Shown here: piece by piece, positions 1-6,394 of the stretch
Position numbering within the stretch: position 1 is the stretch's first letter
Layout: each line of letters begins with the position of its first letter
From: JAJQBJ01 sp964387095
Lineage (GTDB): Bacteria; Bacillota; Clostridia; Oscillospirales; Oscillospiraceae
Direction: 5' to 3'
DNA: 8,879 nt
Assembly: GCA_964387095.1 (NCBI GenBank)
Contig: CAYLVH010000077.1
Location: forward strand, 1 to 8,879
Notes under the pieces: generated by a model
The model's input: the letters and a program-made list of their open reading frames with translations, nothing else
The model's database searches: none
Told to the model about the DNA's origin: nothing
Position numbers and translations under genes: made by a program

Positions 1-58
1 CCGGCTGTTTTTGAATTCACAAAACCAGAATTTTTGAAGTCTGTCGGATCCGGTCGCC

Positions 59-87
59 TTGACAAGTTTTATCCGGCGTTTTATCAT
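59..87 (+). promoter_or_regulatory. Sigma-A type promoter for the small gene at 118
   Basis: A perfect -35 box TTGACA lies at 59-64. After a 17-nt spacer comes TATCAT at 82-87, which matches five of six bases of the -10 consensus. Transcription would start near 93-95, leaving a leader of about 24 nt that holds an AGGAGG ribosome binding site (104-109). This placement rules against the longer reading frame that opens at 34, because the promoter would then lie inside the coding region. Confidence 0.7.
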
Positions 88-117
88 AAAATATATCATT
101 TTCAGGAGGAACTTCCC

Positions 118-552
118 ATGGCTGGCATTGATCAATTGAAAACCCGTTATCACGAATATACTCAGTTCAATCGGGATCTGTATGCCAACGCAAAGCTGAC
201 AGACGGTCTGTTTGGGTTCGGCAATGACCCCAAGAAGGATCCCGGCCATACACAATTCTTCCAGGATATTGCCGCAATCGTCCAGGAGATGGCCTCCCTG
301 CCCCCCACAGCGGAGGAAGCGACGGAGGCGGTGCGCTGGATCTTGGATGCGGAGTCCCTTGTCGCTAAGAATTCCTCCGCAAGTTGGATGATGATCGCCG
401 CCCAGCAGCACGCGGAAAAGCTGATCCCCTTTCTCCTTGCCGAAGACGCCGCCCGCATTCTCAAAAGCTACACCCTGAAGTATCCGAAACGGATACGCTT
501 GCCCATCCAGAATCAGCTGATCAAAAGCCTGAAGGCCCAGAGCAAGAAATAG
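118..552 (+). CDS. Conserved-looking small cytoplasmic protein of unknown function (144 aa)
   Basis: I do not recognise a named family with certainty. The start at 118 is chosen because AGGAGG sits 8 nt upstream at 104-109 and a good promoter lies just before it; the frame stays open back to ATG 34 but that part overlaps the promoter. The protein has no signal peptide and no membrane segment. It begins with a charged/aromatic stretch (residues 10-30), has a Gly-rich turn LFGFGNDPKKDPGH at 31-44, then a predicted amphipathic helical body (45-120) and a basic tail (KYPKRIRLP at 121-129, ending QSKK). It contains no cysteines and no obvious catalytic motif. It appears monocistronic: 226 nt separate it from the next gene, which has its own promoter. 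It could be a small helical adaptor or regulator, but the sequence does not show a function. Confidence 0.75.
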   Translation: MAGIDQLKTRYHEYTQFNRDLYANAKLTDGLFGFGNDPKKDPGHTQFFQDIAAIVQEMASLPPTAEEATEAVRWILDAESLVAKNSSASWMMIAAQQHAEKLIPFLLAEDAARILKSYTLKYPKRIRLPIQNQLIKSLKAQSKK

Positions 553-635
553 GAAAAGCCCGTCTCTCGGCGCCCAAGGTCCGTTTTTTGATTCGTCAGC
601 TTCCTTTTTTCCAGGCCCTTTTTCTTGAATTATTC

Positions 636-672
636 ATTCAATTTGCATAAATTTTCAAATTGCATATTGAAT
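636..672. promoter_or_regulatory. Inverted repeat upstream of the amino acid transporter promoter
   Basis: The arms 636-647 (ATTCAATTTGCA) and 661-672 (TGCATATTGAAT) are complementary at 11 of 12 positions around a 13-nt centre. The right arm ends 15 nt before the -35 box. An additional TTGAAT at 625-630 faces the left arm with 5-nt spacing. Two-fold symmetry directly upstream of a promoter is typical of a regulator site. The TGAAT/ATTCA half-sites recall ArgR/AhrC boxes, but their spacing is not the usual one, so the regulator is not assigned. The region is AT-rich, which raises the chance of fortuitous symmetry. Confidence 0.35.
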
Positions 673-687
673 AATAAATTTTTAATG

Positions 688-716
688 TTGACATCGTTTT
701 TTAAAAGATGTTAAAT
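688..716 (+). promoter_or_regulatory. Sigma-A type promoter of the amino acid ABC transporter cluster
   Basis: TTGACA at 688-693 is a perfect -35 box. TTAAAT at 711-716 follows after exactly 17 nt and matches four of six -10 bases. The start point would be near 722-724, giving a leader of about 55 nt before the ATG at 779. The upstream stretch is strongly AT-rich, as expected for an UP-like element. Confidence 0.65.
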
Positions 717-728
717 AGGTTCGTGCAG

Positions 729-751
729 AGGAAGCTCAAATATAGCTTCCT
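729..751 (+). promoter_or_regulatory. Leader hairpin or operator palindrome
   Basis: AGGAAGCT at 729-736 and AGCTTCCT at 744-751 are perfect 8-bp complements around a 7-nt loop. The element lies just downstream of the predicted transcription start, and 11 nt separate it from the AAGGAG ribosome binding site at 763-768. It could stabilise the mRNA 5' end, or as DNA it could be an operator. No T-run follows, so it is not a standard terminator. Confidence 0.4.
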
Positions 752-778
752 GTCTTACATTTAAGGAGTGAAATTGAA

Positions 779-1648
779 ATGAAAAAGTTAATCGCGCTGA
801 TCATGGCTTTGGCGATGATCCTGTCTCTGGCAGCTTGCGGCGGTGGCAGCGAGACCCCTGCGGAGTCCCAGACCACCGAAACCGCTGAGGAGTCCCAAGC
901 TGCTGAAGAGGCTGACGTTGATACCGAGACGGAATCCACTGAGACGGAAACCGCTGAGGAGGACACTGAGCTGACCACCATCACCGCCGGCGTTCTCACC
1001 ATGTCCACCAACGCTGCATTCCCGCCCTATGAGTCCACCACCGACGACGGCGGCTTCGAGGGCATTGACATTGAGGTGGCAGGCGCCATCGCTGAGAAGC
1101 TGGGCCTGGAGCTGCAGATCGACGACATGGACTTTGACGCCGCGCTGCTGGCAGTTCAGCAGGGTAAGAGCGACATCGTTATGGCTGGCGTTTCCGTCAC
1201 CGATGACCGCCTGCTGGTCATGGACTTCTCCGATTCCTATGCCACCTCCACCCAGGTGATTATCGTCCCCGAGGGTTCTGAGGTGACTCTGGACACCCTG
1301 GGTGATTATACCATCGGCACCCAGCGGGCCACCACCGGCAACATCTTCTGCACCGACGACTATGGCGAAGACCATGTTGTGGCGTACGACAACGGCATCA
1401 CCGCAGTTCAGGCCCTGATGAACGGCCAGGTTGACTGCGTTGTCATCGACAGTGCTCCCGCTCAGGCCTTTGTGGACGCGAATCCCGGCCTGACCATTCT
1501 GGAAACCGAGTATGTCACCGAAGAGTACGCAATCGGCATGGCAAAGGGCAATACCGCTCTGTTGGAGGCTGTGAACAACGCTCTGGCTGAGCTGGAAGCC
1601 GACGGCACCATCCAGACCATCATCGACAAGTACATCACTGCTGAATAA
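779..1648 (+). CDS. Polar amino acid ABC transporter, substrate-binding lipoprotein
   Basis: This is the extracellular receptor of a polar amino acid ABC importer (SBP_bac_3 family), anchored to the outer face of the membrane. Residues 1-19 form a type II signal peptide with Lys-Lys, a hydrophobic core and the lipobox LAAC, so Cys20 would be lipidated and become the mature N-terminus. Residues 21-66 form a Thr/Ser/Glu/Asp-rich linker without hydrophobic residues, a tether that raises the length to 289 aa. The binding domain spans about 67-289: FPPYE at 81-85, GFEGIDIEVAGAIAEKLG at 92-109, TDDR at 141-144 whose Arg is the family's usual carboxylate ligand, TTGN at 185-188, and VVIDSAPAQ at 221-229. 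The AAGGAG site at 763-768 supports the ATG at 779. The permease and ATPase follow downstream. The substrate cannot be fixed from sequence; cystine, glutamine/glutamate, arginine or other polar amino acids remain possible. Confidence 0.93.
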   Translation: MKKLIALIMALAMILSLAACGGGSETPAESQTTETAEESQAAEEADVDTETESTETETAEEDTELTTITAGVLTMSTNAAFPPYESTTDDGGFEGIDIEVAGAIAEKLGLELQIDDMDFDAALLAVQQGKSDIVMAGVSVTDDRLLVMDFSDSYATSTQVIIVPEGSEVTLDTLGDYTIGTQRATTGNIFCTDDYGEDHVVAYDNGITAVQALMNGQVDCVVIDSAPAQAFVDANPGLTILETEYVTEEYAIGMAKGNTALLEAVNNALAELEADGTIQTIIDKYITAE

Positions 1649-1665
1649 ACAACCAATGAACTCCC

Positions 1666-1694
1666 AAGAAGGGCGATTGTAAATCGCCCTTCTT
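1666..1694 (+). terminator. Perfect 13-bp hairpin between binding protein and permease (probable partial terminator)
   Basis: AAGAAGGGCGATT (1666-1678) and AATCGCCCTTCTT (1682-1694) are exact complements around the 3-nt loop GTA. The following bases are TTGTTATATG-like with only a short, interrupted U tract. The position, 17 nt after the binding-protein stop and 37 nt before the permease start, suits a leaky terminator or a 3' stabilising stem that yields more binding-protein mRNA than permease mRNA, as known for many ABC importers. Confidence 0.65.
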
Positions 1695-1731
1695 GTTATA
1701 TGTGCAGAAATACATAGAAAGGTGATGGATT

Positions 1732-2496
1732 ATGGAGCTTTATACGGAATGGAAATCCCTCATCGCATCCGGTGAAAGCCTGGACTTCCGGCAGGTATTC
1801 TACGTAAAATTCTATCAGGCATTTATTGATGCCTCACGCTGGAAGCAGTATCTCAACGGCGTCGGCACCACCCTGCTTGTCACGGCTATGGCGCTGATAC
1901 TGGGCATTTTTCTGGGCGTGATTGTGGCAATGATCCGTACCGCCCACGACCAGCAGCGCCCCGGCCACAAAAATCCGATTCTGGGCATTCTTAACGTGAT
2001 TTGCAAGATCTATACCACGGTCATCCGGGGCACGCCCATGATGGTGCAGCTGCTGATTATGGGGATGGTCATCTTTTCCAGCAGCCGCAATTTCACCTTT
2101 GTGGGCGCTCTGACCCTGGGCATCAACTCCGGCGCCTATGTGGCGGAAATCATCCGCGGGGGCCTGATGTCCCTGGATCCCGGCCAGGCGGAGGCCAGCC
2201 GTTCCCTGGGCCTGGGTTATATGGACACCATGATCTTTGTGGTGATTCCCCAAGCCTTTAAGGCTATCCTCCCCGCATTGGGCAACGAGTTCATCATCCT
2301 GTTGAAGGACACTTCCATGATCACCGTCATTGGCGGCAAGGAACTGCTCTACGCCGCCCAGGGCATTTACGGCCGCACCTACGAGGCCATGTTCCCCCTG
2401 ATCGGTATCGCGTGTATCTATCTGGTATTGGTTATGATTTTGACTTGGCTTCAGGGCAAACTGGAAAGGAGGCTGCGGGCAAGTGATCGACGTTAA
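1732..2496 (+). CDS. Polar amino acid ABC transporter, permease
   Basis: This is the membrane-spanning subunit of the importer (HisM/GlnP type, BPD_transp_1 fold), 254 aa. Residues 1-38 are a soluble N-terminal stretch. Membrane segments can be seen at about 43-69, 100-118, 122-141, 168-184 and 221-243. The family signature YTTVIRGTPMMVQL is at 94-107. The EAA loop that docks on the ATPase is at about 149-175 (DPGQAEASRSLGLGY then VIPQA), followed by LKDTSM at 191-196, which is typical of polar amino acid permeases. The ATG is preceded by AAAGGTGAT (1718-1726). The 3' end overlaps the ATPase start by 14 nt, so the two are translationally coupled. Only one permease gene is present, so the transporter probably uses a homodimer. 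Confidence 0.93.
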   Translation: MELYTEWKSLIASGESLDFRQVFYVKFYQAFIDASRWKQYLNGVGTTLLVTAMALILGIFLGVIVAMIRTAHDQQRPGHKNPILGILNVICKIYTTVIRGTPMMVQLLIMGMVIFSSSRNFTFVGALTLGINSGAYVAEIIRGGLMSLDPGQAEASRSLGLGYMDTMIFVVIPQAFKAILPALGNEFIILLKDTSMITVIGGKELLYAAQGIYGRTYEAMFPLIGIACIYLVLVMILTWLQGKLERRLRASDRR

Positions 2497-3205
2497 GGAT
2501 TTACATAAGAGCTTCGGCAATAATGAAGTGCTCAAGGGCATTACAGAGCACATCAGCAAGGGGGAAAAATTGGTGGTCATCGGCCCCTCCGGCTCCGGCA
2601 AATCAACCTTGCTGCGCTGCCTGAATATGCTGGAGATCCCCACTTCCGGCGAAATTATTTTCGACGGCATCTCCATGACCGCCCCGAAAACCGACATCAA
2701 CAAAATGCGCCAGAAAATGGGCATGGTATTTCAGCATTTCAACCTCTTCAACAACCTGACCATCATGAAGAATATGACCCTGGCTCCGGTCCGCCTGAAG
2801 CTGAAATCCAAGGAGGAGGCTGAGACCGAGGCCCTGGAGCTCCTCCGCCGCGTGGGGCTGGAGGACAAAGCGAACGCCTATCCCTCCCAGCTCTCCGGTG
2901 GCCAGAAGCAGCGCATTGCCATCGTTCGGGCCCTGGCCATGCACCCGGAAGTGATGCTCTTTGACGAGCCGACCTCCGCCCTGGACCCGGAAATGGTGGG
3001 TGAGGTGCTCACCGTCATGAAGCAGCTGGCTCAGGATGGCATGACCATGGTGGTGGTCACCCATGAGATGGGCTTTGCCCGGGAGGTGGGCACCCGCATC
3101 ATGTTCATGGACGAGGGCGTCATCGCTGAACAGGGGACGCCCCGGGAGTTTTTCAGCAACCCCAAGACCGAAAAGGCCCGTCAGTTCCTGAACGCAGTTC
3201 TATAA
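2483..3205 (+). CDS. Polar amino acid ABC transporter, ATP-binding protein
   Basis: This cytoplasmic ATPase powers the importer. It is 240 aa, the usual length for GlnQ/HisP-type proteins. All the nucleotide-binding motifs are intact: Walker A GPSGSGKST at 34-42, Q-loop Gln84 in VFQHFNLF, signature LSGGQKQR at 137-144, Walker B VMLFDEP at 157-163 with Glu162 as catalytic base, D-loop SALD at 165-168, and switch His194 in VVTHEMGF. The start is a GTG inside the permease gene, chosen because AAAGGAGG lies 10 nt upstream (2465-2472) and the resulting N-terminus MIDVKDLHKSFG is the normal one for the family. It overlaps the permease by 14 nt in another frame. Because GlnQ, ArtP, TcyC and similar ATPases share these motifs, the substrate is not assigned and no symbol is given. 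Confidence 0.95.
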   Translation: MIDVKDLHKSFGNNEVLKGITEHISKGEKLVVIGPSGSGKSTLLRCLNMLEIPTSGEIIFDGISMTAPKTDINKMRQKMGMVFQHFNLFNNLTIMKNMTLAPVRLKLKSKEEAETEALELLRRVGLEDKANAYPSQLSGGQKQRIAIVRALAMHPEVMLFDEPTSALDPEMVGEVLTVMKQLAQDGMTMVVVTHEMGFAREVGTRIMFMDEGVIAEQGTPREFFSNPKTEKARQFLNAVL

Positions 3206-3219
3206 TCCGAGGGCCACAT

Positions 3220-4110
3220 ATGAAAAAAGTTCCACTGCGTAATTCGCTGTTCCTCCTGCTGGCAGCCGCCATCTGGGGCACCGCCTTTGTGGCCCAGAGC
3301 GTGGGCATGGACTACATGGGCCCCTTCACCTTCAATGCCGCCCGATCTCTGATGGGCGGTATTGTGCTGCTTCCGGTGATTCTTCTGCCAGAGCGGTGCA
3401 GGGGCGCCTCTCAGCCCTCCACCCAAAGCCAGAAGGCCACCCTCCTGGGGGGCATATGCTGCGGCGTCCTCCTCTTTGCCGCCAGCAGCTTACAACAGTT
3501 CGGCATCCAGTACACCACGGTGGGCAAGGCGGGGTTTCTCACCGCCCTGTATATTATCTTGGTGCCCCTGTTCTCCATCTTTCTGCGCAAACGCCCAGGT
3601 ATCACGGTGTGGATCAGCGTAGTTCTGGCCCTTGTGGGCCTTTATCTGCTCTGTATGACCGGCGGCTTCTTCCTGTCCCAGGGCGACACCCTGGTATTCC
3701 TTTGCGCCATCGCCTTCAGCTTTCATATCCTGGTGATCGATTACTTCAGCCCCCAGGTCGCCGGAATCAAGATGTCCTGCATCCAATTCCTGGTCAGCGG
3801 CCTGCTCTGCCTGGCCTGCGCGCTGATTTTTGAGCAGCCCCGGCTCCCCGCCCTGCTGGACTGCTGGCTTCCCATCCTCTACGCCGGCATTCTCTCCTCC
3901 GGCGTCGCCTATACCCTGCAAATTGTGGGTCAGAAGAACATGGATCCCACCGTTGCAAGCCTGATCCTCAGTCTGGAATCTGTGATTTCCGTAATCTCCA
4001 GCTGGCTGCTCCTGCACCAGAATTTGAGCGGCCGGGAAATCCTGGGCTGCATCCTGATGTTCGGCGCCATCATTTTGGCCCAGCTCCCGCACAAAACGCG
4101 TCAAGCATAA
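3220..4110 (+). CDS. EamA/DMT-superfamily transporter
   Basis: This is an integral membrane protein of 296 aa with two tandem EamA repeats of about 135-140 residues each (8-145 and 156-288) and about ten hydrophobic segments, the standard layout of drug/metabolite transporters. Typical features are AAAIWGTAFVAQ at 15-26 in the first helix, the pore-region ALYIILVPLF at 109-118, and SLILSLESVISVISSWLLL at 247-265 near the end of repeat two. It starts 14 nt after the ATPase stop with GAGGG at 3209-3213, so it probably belongs to the same transcript. Family members export amino acids, purines or other small metabolites, and some import sugars. Linkage to an amino acid importer makes an amino acid or derived metabolite a reasonable guess, but the substrate is unknown. 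Confidence 0.88.
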   Translation: MKKVPLRNSLFLLLAAAIWGTAFVAQSVGMDYMGPFTFNAARSLMGGIVLLPVILLPERCRGASQPSTQSQKATLLGGICCGVLLFAASSLQQFGIQYTTVGKAGFLTALYIILVPLFSIFLRKRPGITVWISVVLALVGLYLLCMTGGFFLSQGDTLVFLCAIAFSFHILVIDYFSPQVAGIKMSCIQFLVSGLLCLACALIFEQPRLPALLDCWLPILYAGILSSGVAYTLQIVGQKNMDPTVASLILSLESVISVISSWLLLHQNLSGREILGCILMFGAIILAQLPHKTRQA

Positions 4111-4191
4111 ACCTTCATACGGACAGGCTGATTTTGCATCATTTTTTGTACAAATTCCGTCGTTTTTAAAAAATTCTGTAAAAAAAGACAA

Positions 4192-4220
4192 TTGTATTTT
4201 ACCCGTTTCTCATGGAAAAT
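4192..4220 (+). promoter_or_regulatory. Possible promoter for the OYE-family oxidoreductase
   Basis: The 158-bp gap at 4111-4268 is very AT-rich. TTGTAT at 4192-4197 and GAAAAT at 4215-4220 are spaced by 17 nt and could be weak -35 and -10 boxes; a TAGATATATG-like stretch at 4220-4229 is an alternative -10. Three small perfect palindromes crowd the region: TTTGTACAAA (4145-4154), TTTTTAAAAA (about 4163-4172) and ACAATTGT (4188-4195). No convincing GC-rich terminator for the preceding gene is visible, so read-through from upstream is possible. Confidence 0.3.
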
Positions 4221-4268
4221 AGATATATGAGTAACCAACAGAATCAATATTGATAGGAGGAATTATTT

Positions 4269-6269
4269 ATGTCCCAGGCTTATCCGCATCTGCTTTCTCC
4301 CATTAAAGTAGGTAAATTCGTCCTGAAAAACCGCATGCAGTCTTCCAACTCCCTGATGCACTTCTCCCAGGGTCCGGAGGAATATCCCGCCGACGCCACC
4401 ATCGACAACTTCCTGGGCCGCGCCCGCACCGGCGCCGCCTTTGTCACCTTGGCCGGCGTTGAGGACGCCCCGGAGCTTCCCGGCCATCCTCCCCTGCCCG
4501 ACTCCCTGGACATGGCCCACTTCCCCGAGTTCAACATGCGGGACGGCAAGTGCCAGAACTACATGGTGGAGCTGGTGGAAGCCATGCATGCCGTGGGCAC
4601 CATCGTCAGCGGCTCCCTATTCTCCGCAAACAAGAAATTCCGCTATGAAGATGAAAAGGGCAACGTGGAGCTGATCGACGCCAATCCCCCTGTGGGTCCG
4701 GGCGTCGGCGCCACCTCCATGATGCTGCAAGAGACCGGCGACGAGATTTCCAAGGAGGATCTGGTGAAGATCGCCAAGAGCTATGCGCAGCGGGCTGCCC
4801 TGTATAAGCGGCTGGGCTTTGACGCTGTCACCATCCACATGAGCTATCGCGCTCAGATCCCCAGCCAGCTCCTCTCCCCCCTGGGCAACAAGCGCACCGA
4901 CGAATTCGGCAACGACTCTCCTGAAAACCGCGCCCGCTTCTCCATTATGATGTTCCAGGAGATCCGCAAAGCAGTGGGCAATGACATGCTCATCGAGATC
5001 CAGTTCTCCGCTGAGGAGCCTAAGGGCGGCTACACCATTGAGGAGGGCATTGAGTATCTGAAGATGTTCGAGCCTTATGTGGACATCGTCCAGGTTCGCT
5101 CCGCCGAGGGAGACCCCAACCATCCCATCCCCTTTGAGCTGAATCCCACTCCCTTCCTGGAGCTGGCCAGCCGTATCAAGGCCGCAGGACTGGACTTCCT
5201 GGTCAGCAACGTGGGCGGCTATTTTGACCCTGAGATCGCGGACAAGGCCATCGCAGAGGGCAAGCTGGATCTGGTTGCCATGGCCCGGTCCTGGATTTCC
5301 AACCCCAATTACGGCGAGCTGCTGTACGAGAACCGCTATGATGACGTGGTCCCCTGCCTGCGCTGCAACAAGTGCCATGGTCGGGGCAAGCATGACGTCA
5401 TGACCTCCGTCTGTTCCGTCAACCCCATCGCCGGTTTTGAAGTTGTGAACAAGTATCTGGTCACCCCGGTCACCAAGCTCAAGAACATCGCCATCATCGG
5501 CGGCGGCCCCGGCGGCATGCGTACGGCGCTCTTCCTCCGGGAGCGGGGCCACCAGGTCACCATCTTCGAGAAGGAAGACCATCTGGGTGGCGCCATCACC
5601 CACTCCGAATATGTCCCCTTCAAGTGGACTTTGAAGGAGTACAAGGACTATCTGATTCACCAGGTGGAGAAGCAGGGTGTCAAGGTGGTTCTGAACACCG
5701 AGATGACCCCTGAAAAGCTGGGTGGAGATTACGACGCTGTCATCGCCGCCATCGGGGCGACTCCGGTGATTCCCAAGATCCCCGGTGTGGACGGCAGCAA
5801 TGTCACCGTCGCCACTGACGCCCTGATGCACTCCGAGAAGATCGGCCAGAACGTGGTCGTCATCGGCGGCGGCGAGGTCGGCGTGGAAACCGGCATGTTC
5901 CTGGCCCAGCAGGGCAAGAATGTCACCGTGGTGGAAATGCGCGACGAGCTGGCGGCTGATTGCACCTTCATGCACTACCGCTCCATGTTCCAGGCCGCCT
6001 GGGAGGCGATCCCCACCTTCCACTTTGTGCTGAACGCCACCGCCAAGGAAATCACGGCGGACCATGTGACCTACACCGATAAGGACGGCGTGGATCACAA
6101 CCTGAAAGCCGATTCCGTGGTTCTGTCTGTGGGCATGCGCGCCAAGGTTGACGAGGCTCTGTCTTTCTATGGCGCCGCAGACCGCTTCTACATGATTGGC
6201 GACTGCAAGAAACCCGGCACAATTCAGACCACCAACCGGAACGCTTACGCAACCGCCATGAGCATCTGA
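4269..6269 (+). CDS. OYE-type NAD(P)H:flavin/iron-sulfur oxidoreductase (2,4-dienoyl-CoA reductase-like)
   Basis: The protein has 666 aa, close to FadH and 2-enoate reductase. Such enzymes pass electrons from NAD(P)H through FAD, a 4Fe-4S cluster and FMN to an activated C=C bond. Residues 1-350 form the OYE TIM barrel, with SPIKVGKFVLKNRM at 10-23, QLLSPLGNKRTDEFGND at 200-216 and MARSWISNPNYGELL at 342-356. Cluster cysteines are C363, C366, C369 and C382. Residues 405-416 hold the FAD motif GGGPGG (411-416), and 528-538 the NAD(P) motif GGGEVG (533-538). The C-terminal MIGDCKKPGTIQTTNRNAY is usual for the fold. AGGAGG at 4255-4260 supports the start. Two oddities stand out: where YqjM-like enzymes have HAAHGYL, this protein reads HMSYRAQ (190-196), so the second His and the Tyr are replaced; and the cysteines are spaced x2-x2-x12, not x2-x3-x11. 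It is probably a real subfamily with an unknown substrate. Bile-acid, cinnamate, enoate or dienoyl-CoA substrates are possible. Confidence 0.92.
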   Translation: MSQAYPHLLSPIKVGKFVLKNRMQSSNSLMHFSQGPEEYPADATIDNFLGRARTGAAFVTLAGVEDAPELPGHPPLPDSLDMAHFPEFNMRDGKCQNYMVELVEAMHAVGTIVSGSLFSANKKFRYEDEKGNVELIDANPPVGPGVGATSMMLQETGDEISKEDLVKIAKSYAQRAALYKRLGFDAVTIHMSYRAQIPSQLLSPLGNKRTDEFGNDSPENRARFSIMMFQEIRKAVGNDMLIEIQFSAEEPKGGYTIEEGIEYLKMFEPYVDIVQVRSAEGDPNHPIPFELNPTPFLELASRIKAAGLDFLVSNVGGYFDPEIADKAIAEGKLDLVAMARSWISNPNYGELLYENRYDDVVPCLRCNKCHGRGKHDVMTSVCSVNPIAGFEVVNKYLVTPVTKLKNIAIIGGGPGGMRTALFLRERGHQVTIFEKEDHLGGAITHSEYVPFKWTLKEYKDYLIHQVEKQGVKVVLNTEMTPEKLGGDYDAVIAAIGATPVIPKIPGVDGSNVTVATDALMHSEKIGQNVVVIGGGEVGVETGMFLAQQGKNVTVVEMRDELAADCTFMHYRSMFQAAWEAIPTFHFVLNATAKEITADHVTYTDKDGVDHNLKADSVVLSVGMRAKVDEALSFYGAADRFYMIGDCKKPGTIQTTNRNAYATAMSI

Positions 6270-6319
6270 TCTCAATCACGAATTGGTTCCGCCGCGGCTG
6301 CGCGGCACCCATGAAACAC

Positions 6320-6362
6320 AAGACCACCGGAAATCGGGTGAACGCCGATATCCGGTGGTCTT
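6320..6362. terminator. Long hairpin between convergent genes (probable bidirectional terminator)
   Basis: AAGACCACCGGA (6320-6331) pairs perfectly with TCCGGTGGTCTT (6351-6362). After one mismatch the stem continues with ATCGG/CCGAT, leaving a 7-nt loop. The stem ends in TCTTTCGCTT on the plus strand and TCTTGTGTTTC on the minus strand, so each direction has a short U-rich tail. It lies between the stops of two convergent genes (6269 and 6395) and can serve both. A second small hairpin, GCCGCG/CGCGGC with a 4-nt loop, lies at 6291-6306 without a T-run. Confidence 0.7.
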
Positions 6363-6394
6363 TCGCTTGCTATTGTAATGGCATTGATCGGCGC

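Noticed and set aside
34..117. N-terminal extension of the first gene to ATG 34
   Set aside because: It overlaps a TTGACA-N17-TATCAT promoter and lacks a ribosome binding site, whereas ATG 118 has AGGAGG at ideal spacing.
553..600. Terminator after the first gene
   Set aside because: There is a T6 run at about 584-589, but the preceding bases form only 3-bp stems, so no intrinsic terminator can be supported.
4617..6275. 552-aa minus-strand frame
   Set aside because: It is the antisense shadow of the OYE-family gene in G+C-rich sequence; it is His/Val/Gly-rich and lacks domain motifs.
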